Below, piece by piece: positions 49,681 through 57,764 of a DNA stretch of 64,000 nt. Each line of letters begins with the position of its first letter. Within the stretch, counting starts at the first letter, position 1. This DNA comes from a virus. The notes under the pieces were generated by a model. That model had not been told where the DNA came from and ran no database searches. It worked only from the letters and a program-made list of their open reading frames with translations. Made by a program: the position numbers and the translations under genes. Location of the stretch: IMG/VR virus record IMGVR_UViG_3300030102_006960, positions 65,950 to 129,949 of that record. One strand, written 5' to 3'.

Positions 49681-50969
49681 TGAAACTATATAACCTCATA
49701 TCGGAATCTAATGACAGTAACGTAACGTATACTGAACTAACTCCTATAGATAGAAAGTTATTGCAGTTTATGTTAGGAAAAGGTATTAACTATAAGGATG
49801 ATAAATTAATATATAAATTTATTAAAGAGACGTTGGCGATAGATGATTTAGAAACACAAATTAGATTAATTAATTTATATAAGTTAAATGCTCATACTGC
49901 ACAGAAATTAGAAAAAGGTTTTTTAGAAATGGATAAGGTAGTAGATTTAGATACTACTGATAGTAACGATTATACTAAAGTATTGGCAGAATTTAAAGGA
50001 CTACCAGAGACATTTGTTGTTGAAGAATATAGGGGAGATATAAGGGATTACTATAACACTTATTTACCAGAATATAGAATTTTTGATGTTGCAAGAAATG
50101 GTTATGAGTCCTATCAAATTGCTAGAAATTATGATGAAGCGTGGAACGCAGCACAAACTAGAGTGTATGATATAATTCAAAGTGAAGGGTACGATGCATT
50201 AAATCAAGAATGGTTAATGGGGTACGTAGAACCAGATAAAGAACAAATAGAGTTATATGTAAGAGAAACTACAGAAGAAAGAGCTAGAGACTACGATGAA
50301 GATGAGTTAAGAGAGGAATTGCTGGGTTATAATAGTGAGGACTGGAATGAATATGAAGGTGCAGAGGATGACACTAAATTATATAAAGACGAGATAAAAA
50401 AATTATCATTAGAAATTCAAGAGAAAGAGTTTAAAAAAGATAATATTGAGTCAGAATTAATAGTATTAGAAAAAGATATTGAAAGATTAGATTATTATAG
50501 TGATGACGAAACTAACTATAGGGATATGGAATATAGTGAAGAGATTGATGAGTTACAACAACAATATAATAATTACAAACGAATTTTTGACGAATTAGAA
50601 TTATATTTGGAGGAATCTTATAAAGAATTAGATAAGTTACAAACTAATTTAGAAGAAAGTAAAACCTTATTAGAAAAATATAGTGGTGAAAGTCTTATTG
50701 AAATGTATATTGAACAAGTAACTGCCGATAGAACAGAAGAATTCGTAGATGATATAGACAGTTTTTTAGATTATGTAAGTATGGAAATTTCTGAAGCATA
50801 TGAGTACGGTTATATAGACATTGATTCTGATGAGGTTATGGAAGGAGCAGTCAGTGATGATGGGTTAGGACATTGGTTAGCGGGATACGATGGAGGATAT
50901 GATGAAGAAACAATTACGCAAGAAGATGGTAATTATTCCGATACTTTTTATTTGTTTAGGAATCATTAA
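49680..50969 (+). CDS. Paralogue cluster member 5, acidic coiled coil
   Basis: The 429 residues begin MKLYNLISESNDS, a leader with ISE, then the shared domain (PIDRKLLQFMLGKGINYKDDKLIYKFIKETLAIDDLE). LAEFKGLPETFVVEEY, a long Glu/Lys coiled coil and an end GYDGGYDEETITQEDGNYSDTFYLFRNH follow. It matches 45865 over the whole length by domain order. No catalytic motif. Confidence 0.75.
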   Translation: MKLYNLISESNDSNVTYTELTPIDRKLLQFMLGKGINYKDDKLIYKFIKETLAIDDLETQIRLINLYKLNAHTAQKLEKGFLEMDKVVDLDTTDSNDYTKVLAEFKGLPETFVVEEYRGDIRDYYNTYLPEYRIFDVARNGYESYQIARNYDEAWNAAQTRVYDIIQSEGYDALNQEWLMGYVEPDKEQIELYVRETTEERARDYDEDELREELLGYNSEDWNEYEGAEDDTKLYKDEIKKLSLEIQEKEFKKDNIESELIVLEKDIERLDYYSDDETNYRDMEYSEEIDELQQQYNNYKRIFDELELYLEESYKELDKLQTNLEESKTLLEKYSGESLIEMYIEQVTADRTEEFVDDIDSFLDYVSMEISEAYEYGYIDIDSDEVMEGAVSDDGLGHWLAGYDGGYDEETITQEDGNYSDTFYLFRNH

Positions 50970-51018
50970 TTGACATTTAAATAAAATATTATTATATTTA
51001 ATCAAAATTAATAATAAT

Positions 51019-51225
51019 ATGTCGGAAAGAGTAAAACATCCTAAACATTATAATAGAGGAATTGAAATGTGGGACTATTCACATTCACATAATCTAGATT
51101 TTTTTGAAGGTAATATAGTAAAATATGTTACAAGATGGAAAGATAAAAATGGTATAGAAGATCTCTATAAGGCAAAACAGTATTTAGATAAACTTATTTC
51201 ACTAAATGAAGTTTTAGGAAAATAA
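51019..51225 (+). CDS. DUF3310 family phage protein
   Basis: 68 residues with the family pattern VKHPKHYNRG, then FFEGNIVKYVTRWKDKNGIEDLYKAKQYLDKLI. DUF3310 is a frequent small phage protein, sometimes fused to nucleotide kinases. Its function is not established. It follows the acidic cluster after a TATATTTAATC leader. Confidence 0.88.
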   Translation: MSERVKHPKHYNRGIEMWDYSHSHNLDFFEGNIVKYVTRWKDKNGIEDLYKAKQYLDKLISLNEVLGK

Positions 51226-51249
51226 ACATATTTATTTCCAAAAAAAGTT

Positions 51250-51582
51250 ATGGAAAAATATTTTATTAACGAAGTTTTGGAAATGGATTGTGATGATAAT
51301 GGAAATCTAACTGTTAAATTTGTTTTAGAAGAAGATGAAGAAAATACATATAGGTTGTTAGAAACAAATGAATATTATTATTGGGTTGATGAAAACTATA
51401 ACGATGAAATAAGTGGTGAACCACTTACAAATGATTGGGATGAAGAAGAATACCATTCAGACGAAGGTTTTAATTTTGTACAATGGAAAGATTATAACCA
51501 CAGTGAAGAAGTTGTTATAGATTTTATAAAAGATAGTTTTTTAAGTAAAGAAGAATTACCAAATAAAATAAAAATAGAATGA
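51250..51582 (+). CDS. Unrecognised acidic protein
   Basis: 110 residues, strongly acidic with Tyr and Trp, no family recognised. The leader has ACATATTTATTTCC. Its stop overlaps the next start by four bases. Confidence 0.6.
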   Translation: MEKYFINEVLEMDCDDNGNLTVKFVLEEDEENTYRLLETNEYYYWVDENYNDEISGEPLTNDWDEEEYHSDEGFNFVQWKDYNHSEEVVIDFIKDSFLSKEELPNKIKIE

Positions 51583-51779
51583 AAAGATTAACAATACATT
51601 TAAAAAGAGTCAATAAAAAAACAGAGGTTATTGAAGGTAAGAGTAAAAGTAAAATTTTTAACACTTTATCTTATAGAGTTAAAGATGAAGATGAAGCAAA
51701 TATTATAGTAAATAACATCAACGAAAACGAAAAGCCACGTAACAATGTAAAAAAGTGGTACTTATCCGGTATTAGATAA
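51579..51779 (+). CDS. Small basic protein
   Basis: 66 residues, basic (RLTIHLKRVNKKTEVIEGKSKSK) with an acidic helix in the middle. The four-base ATGA overlap with the preceding gene supports coupling. No family recognised. Confidence 0.55.
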   Translation: MKRLTIHLKRVNKKTEVIEGKSKSKIFNTLSYRVKDEDEANIIVNNINENEKPRNNVKKWYLSGIR

Positions 51780-51819
51780 TTTATTAAGTTTTTTATATAT
51801 TTATATATAAAAGACGCAA

Positions 51820-52239
51820 ATGAGCAATATTGACAAATTAAGACAACTAGTTGAGGATTTATCACTACGAGATCAAGATTTAATACAAAAAGTTCAACAT
51901 TTCGATATTTTAGAACACGTATTTTTAACTTCTCCTCGTCCTATGGCTATTATGGCAGAAGATTGGAAATATCTGTTAGTAAATGAGTTGTTTGCTGAAC
52001 TTTATGGGTTTGAAAACCCTAATGATATGGTGGGGAAAAGACATTATGAATTATTCCTTAAAATTCCTGAAAGACCTATTGATGAAATTAATAGTAAGTT
52101 AAATAATGAAGGGAGTTGGCAAGGTGTTATAAAATGTCCACATAAATCAGGACAAGATTTTATATCTAAAATTACATTAAAAAAAGTTGATGGTAAGGAT
52201 GTATTACTTTGTACTTGTGAAGTAGTAAAAGATAATTAA
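51820..52239 (+). CDS. Stand-alone PAS domain protein
   Basis: 139 residues: a short coiled helix (IDKLRQLVEDLSLRDQDLIQKVQ), then one PAS fold with HVFLTSPRPMAIMAEDWKYLLVNELFAELYGF, VGKRHYELF and a C-terminal beta strand set (GSWQGVIKCPHKSGQDFISKITLKK). PAS domains sense ligands, redox or light and usually sit in kinases or cyclases. No output domain is present here, so it may act by protein contact. The same phage encodes an OmpR-type response regulator at 21003. Confidence 0.83.
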   Translation: MSNIDKLRQLVEDLSLRDQDLIQKVQHFDILEHVFLTSPRPMAIMAEDWKYLLVNELFAELYGFENPNDMVGKRHYELFLKIPERPIDEINSKLNNEGSWQGVIKCPHKSGQDFISKITLKKVDGKDVLLCTCEVVKDN

Positions 52240-52241
52240 TA

Positions 52242-52583
52242 ATGGGTAATAACGGAAATCAAAATGGGTGGAATGAATATTCACGACTTGTCTTAGCAGA
52301 ATTAGAGAAATTGAATAATAAAGTAGATTCACTAACTGAGGAAAATAACGATATTAAACAAGAACTATCTAAATTAGAACAATTTAAAGACGAAATATCT
52401 TCATTAAAAGATTGGAAAGGTAATGTAGATGAAGTATCTTCACCTACACAATTAAAAGAATTACAAAAAGAAGTTAGTGATTTAAAAACATTTAAAACTA
52501 TGTCTACTACTGTATGGGTGGTAGTACAGATTATTTTTGGTATTGTCGCAACTTTATTTGGGCTTTATTTAAAATCTAGTTGA
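52242..52583 (+). CDS. Coiled-coil protein with C-terminal membrane anchor
   Basis: 113 residues with a coiled coil (about 20-90) and a C-terminal transmembrane segment (VWVVVQIIFGIVATLFGLYL). This layout is common in phage small membrane proteins. It follows the PAS gene by two bases and overlaps the convergent HAD-domain gene by 19 bases. Confidence 0.65.
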   Translation: MGNNGNQNGWNEYSRLVLAELEKLNNKVDSLTEENNDIKQELSKLEQFKDEISSLKDWKGNVDEVSSPTQLKELQKEVSDLKTFKTMSTTVWVVVQIIFGIVATLFGLYLKSS

Positions 52584-54445
52584 GGTTTAGTAACTAAGTT
52601 TACTTTTAGATTAACCCCATTTTCTTTACCCCACTCTTCAAACGCAATAGCGTGAGGTTCTCTATCTTCATACATTTCTATTAACTCCGTATTTGGAAAC
52701 CTATTTAATAGACTTACAATAGTATTTAACTTACTATTTAAAGTATCTCCATCATCTTTATAATGGTATTCATCAAAAACAATATCATTACTGTGTAATA
52801 TATCTTCTACTTGATCTTTCTGATTTGGAAGTCTACCAGTTAACATAACCACATAAGTGTTAGGTGTATCACTTTCAATAACATAATCACTTATTGTAGA
52901 TTTAATTGGTTGAATATCGAATACCTCAGTATCTAAAGATTCTCTTTTACTCCACCAACCTCTATGTGGATATGGTGAACCAGTTTTTTCTTCCCATTCT
53001 CTTTTACCTTCTTCTGCGTGTGGTGTGTCCATCAACGTACCATCAAAGTCAAAGATTGCAATCTTGTTAATATCTAAAGGGTCTCCTACTGTTTCCATAA
53101 TTAATCTGAATTTACTTACTGTTACACATTCGTTTAAATCTAATACACTACCTTGTACCCAAGGGGTGAAATCTTCTAACGGAGTTTTATGTTTTTCTCC
53201 GTTATATGTAAAAGTAATCATTTTTTCGTCAAAATCCAAATCTCTATCTAAAAATTCTAATTTTCCGTCACTACTAGTCCATTTTTTCATCCAACTATGA
53301 TGATTAAACCCACTTTTTTTAAGGAATGATTCAAACTCCCTTTTTTGTTTTATTTTTTCTGCGTAATTTTCATCATCCTCTAATTTATGTAATTTTCGCT
53401 CTAGTTCCGCATTTAATACTTCTTTAACATATTTTGCACCTGCTTCATCAATAAAGTCACCACCCCAATATGCATCATCTAAATCACAATTACTACAAGG
53501 GTTTAGTTCTTCTTCTAAATCTTGTAAATCACTAAATGTAAAAATACCATGTTCTTTAATTTTCTCTAATAAATCTTCATATGGAATCTTTATGGTGTAT
53601 GGTCCATAAGAAAATTGACTGATATAAGGAACGTAAGTAATTTCATCTTCATAGATTTCTTTTACTTGTTCTGTTCTAAATCTACCAGTTTCACCATTTA
53701 ATGCCCAAACATATTCATTTACTACATCGTCTTTATCATCTTTAGTAAGAAAGTCATCTAAATATTCGTATAGTCCACCATCGTTGTCCATACCACCATA
53801 TTTAGGATCATCAACATAAACACCTACTATATCACCTATCTTTTTTATAATATCTAATGTCTTATCATTATACATTACATAGTTGAATTCTTCATGATCA
53901 TAATCTTCTGAACCTGCTCCGTCATCACCAATTCTCCACGCCTGCTCTCCAACACCAGATATAAATTGTTCAAAGTCGTCACTATCACCCGCAATTTCTA
54001 ATCCATCTCTTTCAAAATTAACACAAGGTGTTTTTGGATATCCGTTAGAATTACAATAATAAAAATTGTCACCTAATAAAGTCTTAACTAATTTATTGTG
54101 TTCATCACTAGGATAATAAACTTCTAATACTTCATCTTCATCACCATCTTTTTCTTTAAGTCTCTCAACAAATTTATATAATGCATCTCCTCTATTAACA
54201 TTTTCAATAGTTTCCCATGGAATTCTATATTTATTATCCCCAAACTCATCATTTCCAACCTTAACTGCGGATTTGGTATCTTTATTTAAAACCCATAATG
54301 CGTACCATTGTTTAGCTTCTTCATTGGTAAAGGCTAATGTAGTTTTTAACCACTTTATCACCTTTGCTTTACTAGGGTAAGTACCAACAAACTCTTTATT
54401 GATAAAATCTATTATTTTTATTTCTAATTTAGAAAATTTGTCCAT
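52565..54445 (-). CDS. Shared-domain protein fused to a HAD RNA-repair-like domain
   Basis: 626 residues. The N-terminal 55 residues (LEIKIIDFINKEFVGTYPS, then VIKWLKTTLAFTNEEAKQWYALWVL) match the family domain of the neighbouring cluster, without a leader peptide. The middle is acidic and unrecognised. The C-terminal 160 residues are a HAD fold: FDFDGTL with Asp466 and Asp468, GWWSKRESLD, MLTGR, and YEDREPHAIAF. The GWW...SL and DR..H features match the HAD domain of Swiss Army Knife RNA-repair proteins. It probably dephosphorylates a nucleic-acid end or small metabolite. The only minus-strand member of the family. Confidence 0.75.
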   Translation of the reverse strand: MDKFSKLEIKIIDFINKEFVGTYPSKAKVIKWLKTTLAFTNEEAKQWYALWVLNKDTKSAVKVGNDEFGDNKYRIPWETIENVNRGDALYKFVERLKEKDGDEDEVLEVYYPSDEHNKLVKTLLGDNFYYCNSNGYPKTPCVNFERDGLEIAGDSDDFEQFISGVGEQAWRIGDDGAGSEDYDHEEFNYVMYNDKTLDIIKKIGDIVGVYVDDPKYGGMDNDGGLYEYLDDFLTKDDKDDVVNEYVWALNGETGRFRTEQVKEIYEDEITYVPYISQFSYGPYTIKIPYEDLLEKIKEHGIFTFSDLQDLEEELNPCSNCDLDDAYWGGDFIDEAGAKYVKEVLNAELERKLHKLEDDENYAEKIKQKREFESFLKKSGFNHHSWMKKWTSSDGKLEFLDRDLDFDEKMITFTYNGEKHKTPLEDFTPWVQGSVLDLNECVTVSKFRLIMETVGDPLDINKIAIFDFDGTLMDTPHAEEGKREWEEKTGSPYPHRGWWSKRESLDTEVFDIQPIKSTISDYVIESDTPNTYVVMLTGRLPNQKDQVEDILHSNDIVFDEYHYKDDGDTLNSKLNTIVSLLNRFPNTELIEMYEDREPHAIAFEEWGKENGVNLKVNLVTKPQLDFK

Positions 54446-54525
54446 AAAGTTAAATTTATATCTATAAATATTAAAAATAAAGTAATAAATTTGGATAATT
54501 AAAAAAAATATTATACTTTTATGGT

Positions 54526-55011
54526 ATGAATATTTTTATATTAGACGAAGACCCAAAAAAATGTGCTGAGTATCACAACGATAAGCACGTAGTTAAAATG
54601 ATATTAGAAAGTGCACAACTTCTATGTGGTGTCCATCATATGGTAGAATCAGGTTTAGATGTACCTTATGGTTTATCCCATAAGAACCACCCTTGTTCTA
54701 TATGGGCAAGAGAATGTATAGAAAATTATGTATGGTTATGTGATTTAGGTATTGAGTTATGTAAAGAATATACCTACCGTTATGAAAAAAGACACAAATC
54801 ACAAGATATAATCGAATGGTGTATGATTAACCACCCACCATTAAAAGAGTTGGGTAAACTAACACCATTTAGACTTGCAATGCCAGATGAATGTAAAATT
54901 GGTAATGCAGTTGAGTCATACAGAGAGTACTATATTAGAGAGAAAAAATACTTTTCTAAGTGGAAAAAAAGAAATATTCCGCATTTTATGGTAAAATGTT
55001 TGGCAGTTTAA
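54526..55011 (+). CDS. Pyrimidine-dimer glycosylase-like phage protein
   Basis: 161 residues starting with MNIFILDEDPKKCAEYHNDKHVVKMILESAQLLC. This pattern (DxDPxxxAxxxxDKHVxKMxLESAQLL) belongs to a widespread phage family often annotated as pyrimidine dimer DNA glycosylase (Pyr_excise-like). HPCSIWAREC and a final KYFSKWKKRNIPHFM agree. The enzymatic activity is not proved for this branch. DNA repair of UV damage would suit a phage from sunlit water. Confidence 0.65.
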   Translation: MNIFILDEDPKKCAEYHNDKHVVKMILESAQLLCGVHHMVESGLDVPYGLSHKNHPCSIWARECIENYVWLCDLGIELCKEYTYRYEKRHKSQDIIEWCMINHPPLKELGKLTPFRLAMPDECKIGNAVESYREYYIREKKYFSKWKKRNIPHFMVKCLAV

Positions 55012-55051
55012 AATATTTGCAGTATATTTGTAATAACAAAAATAAATAACT

Positions 55052-55843
55052 ATGGAATACTTAAATTTAGAACAAATCGGAGCACAGTGTCCTTCGGCAT
55101 TAACACAGACACAATCAAGACATCTTTCACACATTTACAAACACATTCCTACTACTAAGGTAATTGATATCTTAGAAGAAAAGAATTGGAAACCAACCGC
55201 AGCGATGCAAACTGGTACTCGTACAGGATATGAAGATACCGTACCATTTAAGAAACACATTTTACGTTTCAGAAATACGGAGATGGATAACCTTTCCAAT
55301 GAGATTGGGGATACACATCCAGAGATTGTATTAACCAACTCTCACAATGGTAGATCATCCTTTAAATTTCACGTAGGACTTTTTAGATTAGTTTGTAGTA
55401 ACGGATTAGTAGTTGCAGATAAGACTTTTGATAGTTACACTATTCGTCACAAAGGATTTAAAAAATCTTCTATATTAGATACGGTAGGACAAATTACTAC
55501 ACATATCCCACAAGTTGTTGGTAAAGTACAAAGTATGATGGGTGTGGAACTAACACCTCAACAACGAAGAGATTTCGCACAACAAGCGGTAATCGAAAGA
55601 TGGGGTAAAGACAGACACGTTAACTTAGACGAATTACTAACCATTAACAGAGCCGCAGACAAAGGAAATGATTTGTGGACAGTATTCAACAGAATACAAG
55701 AGGGAATGATTAGAGGAGGTTTAAATACCTACGTTAAAAAAGACGGAAAAATTAAATATAATAAAACCAGAGCAGTTAAGTCGATAGATGAAAATCTAAA
55801 GGTTAACAAAATGTTGTGGAGTTTATCAGAGACTATGGTGTAA
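55052..55843 (+). CDS. DUF932 family protein
   Basis: 263 residues with the DUF932 order: KHILRFRN and PEIVLTNSHNGRSSFKFHVGLFRLVCSNGLVVADKTFDSYTIRHKG, then a helical C-terminal half. DUF932 proteins are found in phages and plasmids; function is unknown. The start follows TATATTTG at 55023-55030. A terminator follows. The gene is visibly richer in G and C than its neighbours. Confidence 0.87.
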   Translation: MEYLNLEQIGAQCPSALTQTQSRHLSHIYKHIPTTKVIDILEEKNWKPTAAMQTGTRTGYEDTVPFKKHILRFRNTEMDNLSNEIGDTHPEIVLTNSHNGRSSFKFHVGLFRLVCSNGLVVADKTFDSYTIRHKGFKKSSILDTVGQITTHIPQVVGKVQSMMGVELTPQQRRDFAQQAVIERWGKDRHVNLDELLTINRAADKGNDLWTVFNRIQEGMIRGGLNTYVKKDGKIKYNKTRAVKSIDENLKVNKMLWSLSETMV

Positions 55844-55869
55844 TAGTGGTTTGATTTGTTTGTAAAATT

Positions 55870-55897
55870 AGGGGGAAGAAATTCTCCCTTTTTTTTT
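55870..55897 (+). terminator. Rho-independent terminator after DUF932
   Basis: AGGGGGAA pairs with TTCTCCCT (one G-U pair) across a four-base GAAA-type loop and is followed by a long T-run. Confidence 0.85.
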
Positions 55898-55925
55898 GTT
55901 TATTAAATTATTTTTTCTATATTTG
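55895..55925 (+). promoter_or_regulatory. Bacteroidota-type promoter of the CCA-enzyme gene
   Basis: TTTG at 55895-55898 and TATATTTG at 55918-55925 are 19 bases apart. The start codon is 16 bases downstream of the -7 element. Confidence 0.75.
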
Positions 55926-55941
55926 TATAAACAAATTAATT

Positions 55942-56676
55942 ATGCCACAGATATATGAAGTAGGAGGATGTGTAAGAGATGAAATCATAGGGGTACACAC
56001 CAACGATATTGATTTCACATTCGTTTTAGATAATACCGATCAAACAGTAGATGAGGGATGGGACGAAATGTTAACCCACTTAAAAACTGAAGGGTTCAAA
56101 ATATTTTTGGAAACCAAAGATTGTTTTACTGTTAGAGCTAAGTTCCCTAAAGGACATGTGAATGAAGGGTTGGTTGCAGACTTTGTAATGGCTCGTAAGG
56201 AAGTAGGTTACATCTTAGGTACTAGAAAACCTATATTAGAGTTAGGTACATTGGAAGATGATTTAAGGAGAAGGGATTTTACTCTTAATGCATTAGCAAA
56301 AGATTTAGATGGAACTATCGTTGATTTATTTGAGGGTAGAAAACATTTAGAGGAAGGTATTTTAGTTACCCCACTAAATCCAATTAAAACTTTCTTTGAT
56401 GATCCGTTAAGGATGATTAGAGCATTAAGGTTTTCAATTACTAAAGGTTTTGAGATTGATTCTGAAGTTTGGGATGCAATGTTTGAACCGGGATTAATTG
56501 AACACTTAAAGAACGTAGTATCAAAAGAAAGGATACAAGGTGAGGTTTCTAAAATGATGAAACACGATACAGTATCTACTTTAAGGTTACTGGCGAAGAT
56601 TGATAAAATTGAACCTAAACTATTAGAGGTTATGTTTGGTGGTGACATATGGTTACTACCATCAACAAAGAAATAA
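55942..56676 (+). CDS. Compact CCA-adding/poly(A) polymerase-like nucleotidyltransferase
   Basis: 244 residues with the class II NTase head: VGGCVRDEIIG at residue 6, catalytic DID in NDIDFTF, RRRDFTLNALA near 110 and DPLRMIRALRF near 155. It lacks the C-terminal body and tail domains of full CCA enzymes (about 400 residues), ending soon after the neck helices. CCA enzymes add or repair the 3' end of tRNA. A structured RNA begins at the stop codon. The sequence composition is less A-rich than the surrounding genes, suggesting separate acquisition together with the DUF932 gene. Confidence 0.88.
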   Translation: MPQIYEVGGCVRDEIIGVHTNDIDFTFVLDNTDQTVDEGWDEMLTHLKTEGFKIFLETKDCFTVRAKFPKGHVNEGLVADFVMARKEVGYILGTRKPILELGTLEDDLRRRDFTLNALAKDLDGTIVDLFEGRKHLEEGILVTPLNPIKTFFDDPLRMIRALRFSITKGFEIDSEVWDAMFEPGLIEHLKNVVSKERIQGEVSKMMKHDTVSTLRLLAKIDKIEPKLLEVMFGGDIWLLPSTKK

Positions 56677-56913
56677 GAGTACACAACGGACAAGGCTATG
56701 GCGAGTGAGTTGTGACATAATAAGGGTAGGAGATTAAAAAGGTTTGTTACATTCAGATATAAAAGTGTAACAGAGGAAGTAGCGGAAGGGTACATAAGAA
56801 AACCTGAAAATTCTAGACAGTCAGGAGGCCAAAACCCTTTTTAATCGTTTGAACTAACATTATGGACAACAACAAATCGGTGGGATGCGAGTGGTTGACC
56901 AGTACTCTTATTT
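56671..56913 (+). ncRNA. 243-base closed structured RNA behind the CCA enzyme
   Basis: AAATAAGAGTAC (56671-56682) is perfectly complementary to GTACTCTTATTT (56902-56913), enclosing 219 bases and followed by a T-rich tail, so the outer stem also acts as terminator. Inside are ACAAC/GTTGT (56683-56713), GATTAAAAAGG/CCTTTTTAATC (56732-56846), TGTTACA/TGTAACA (56745-56772) and CCTGA/TCAGG (56803-56825). All are compatible in one nested fold. No tRNA, tmRNA or RNase P core motif was recognised. The outer stem overlaps the stop codon of the upstream gene, so it is probably processed from that transcript. Confidence 0.75.
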
Positions 56914-56959
56914 TTTATTTTTTTTTCTACATATTTATTTAATAGAAACCTTTTAATTT

Positions 56960-57472
56960 ATGAAAAATGTGCCAAGTAAATTTAATTTGTGCACTCGTTT
57001 GACACTGGTAATATTGGGTATACTGTCCATAATTTTATTGCCTATAATCTACGGGTGGGAAGGTAGTTATAGTCAATACTATCAATACATACCTATTGGT
57101 TTTACTATTATTTTTTCTACGTTGTCTGTTGGTTTATATGTACATAGTAATAATGAATGGAAAATATCTGCAATGGCATTAATATGTTTATCTATTTTTG
57201 ATATGTACCGGTTTCCACTCTTACATTATAGTTGTGCAATATTCTTTTTTGTATTTGCAACATTTGCGATGTGGAATGATAAAAGAGTAAGTGGTTTTGG
57301 TAAACTTTCCTTATCTCTTTACCCACTAATATTTTTTAGTTTAATGATTTTTGAGTTGGTACAAGTTTTAATTATATGTACTTTTCATTTAATATATGTT
57401 ATAAGATTACTTAACACTAAAATAGAAAAAAAATTAATTCAAGATGTTATTATAGAAGATGGAGATATTTAA
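56960..57472 (+). CDS. Multi-pass membrane protein
   Basis: 170 residues with five or six hydrophobic segments (about 12-30, 42-60, 68-82, 88-106, 112-130, 132-150). No family recognised. It starts after AATAGAAACCTTTTAATTT, downstream of the structured RNA. Overlaps the next gene by 14 bases. Confidence 0.68.
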   Translation: MKNVPSKFNLCTRLTLVILGILSIILLPIIYGWEGSYSQYYQYIPIGFTIIFSTLSVGLYVHSNNEWKISAMALICLSIFDMYRFPLLHYSCAIFFFVFATFAMWNDKRVSGFGKLSLSLYPLIFFSLMIFELVQVLIICTFHLIYVIRLLNTKIEKKLIQDVIIEDGDI

Positions 57473-57764
57473 TAGTATGTTACCCAAAACGTTTTACAAA
57501 CAGAATATTAAAAATAAAAATGATATATCATCTAAAGTGAAACTATATACTATTACATATGATTACACATTAAACCCATATTTTGGTGAATATATAAAAG
57601 AATCTTATAATAAATTTGGGAACGTTATAGATAATTTAGGATTAATGAAATTAACTGGGTATAGTAAAGATGAGGTGGAATATAATTTTCATCAGTTAAT
57701 GAAGATGTATTATATATTACCTAAAAAAATAAATGAGTATAGTATAACAGATATTACTCATTAG
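57459..57764 (+). CDS. Unrecognised small protein
   Basis: 101 residues; the second half (IDNLGLMKLTGYSKDEVEYNFHQLMKMYYILP) looks helical and may be a small helix-turn-helix or helical bundle. Start ATG 57459 overlaps the membrane gene; ATG 57477 is an alternative. It converges with the UVR-motif gene and overlaps it by 11 bases. Confidence 0.58.
   Translation: MEIFNSMLPKTFYKQNIKNKNDISSKVKLYTITYDYTLNPYFGEYIKESYNKFGNVIDNLGLMKLTGYSKDEVEYNFHQLMKMYYILPKKINEYSITDITH

Noticed and set aside
56208-56795. Minus-strand frame of 195 codons over the CCA-enzyme gene
   Set aside because: The plus strand encodes clear nucleotidyltransferase motifs and a promoter; the minus frame is a compositional shadow and runs into the structured RNA.
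56671-56913. RNase P RNA
   Set aside because: AGAGGAAGTAGCGG slightly resembles the P4 segment but lacks the full GAGGAAAGUCC and the matching 3' ACAGAA segment; the length is also short.
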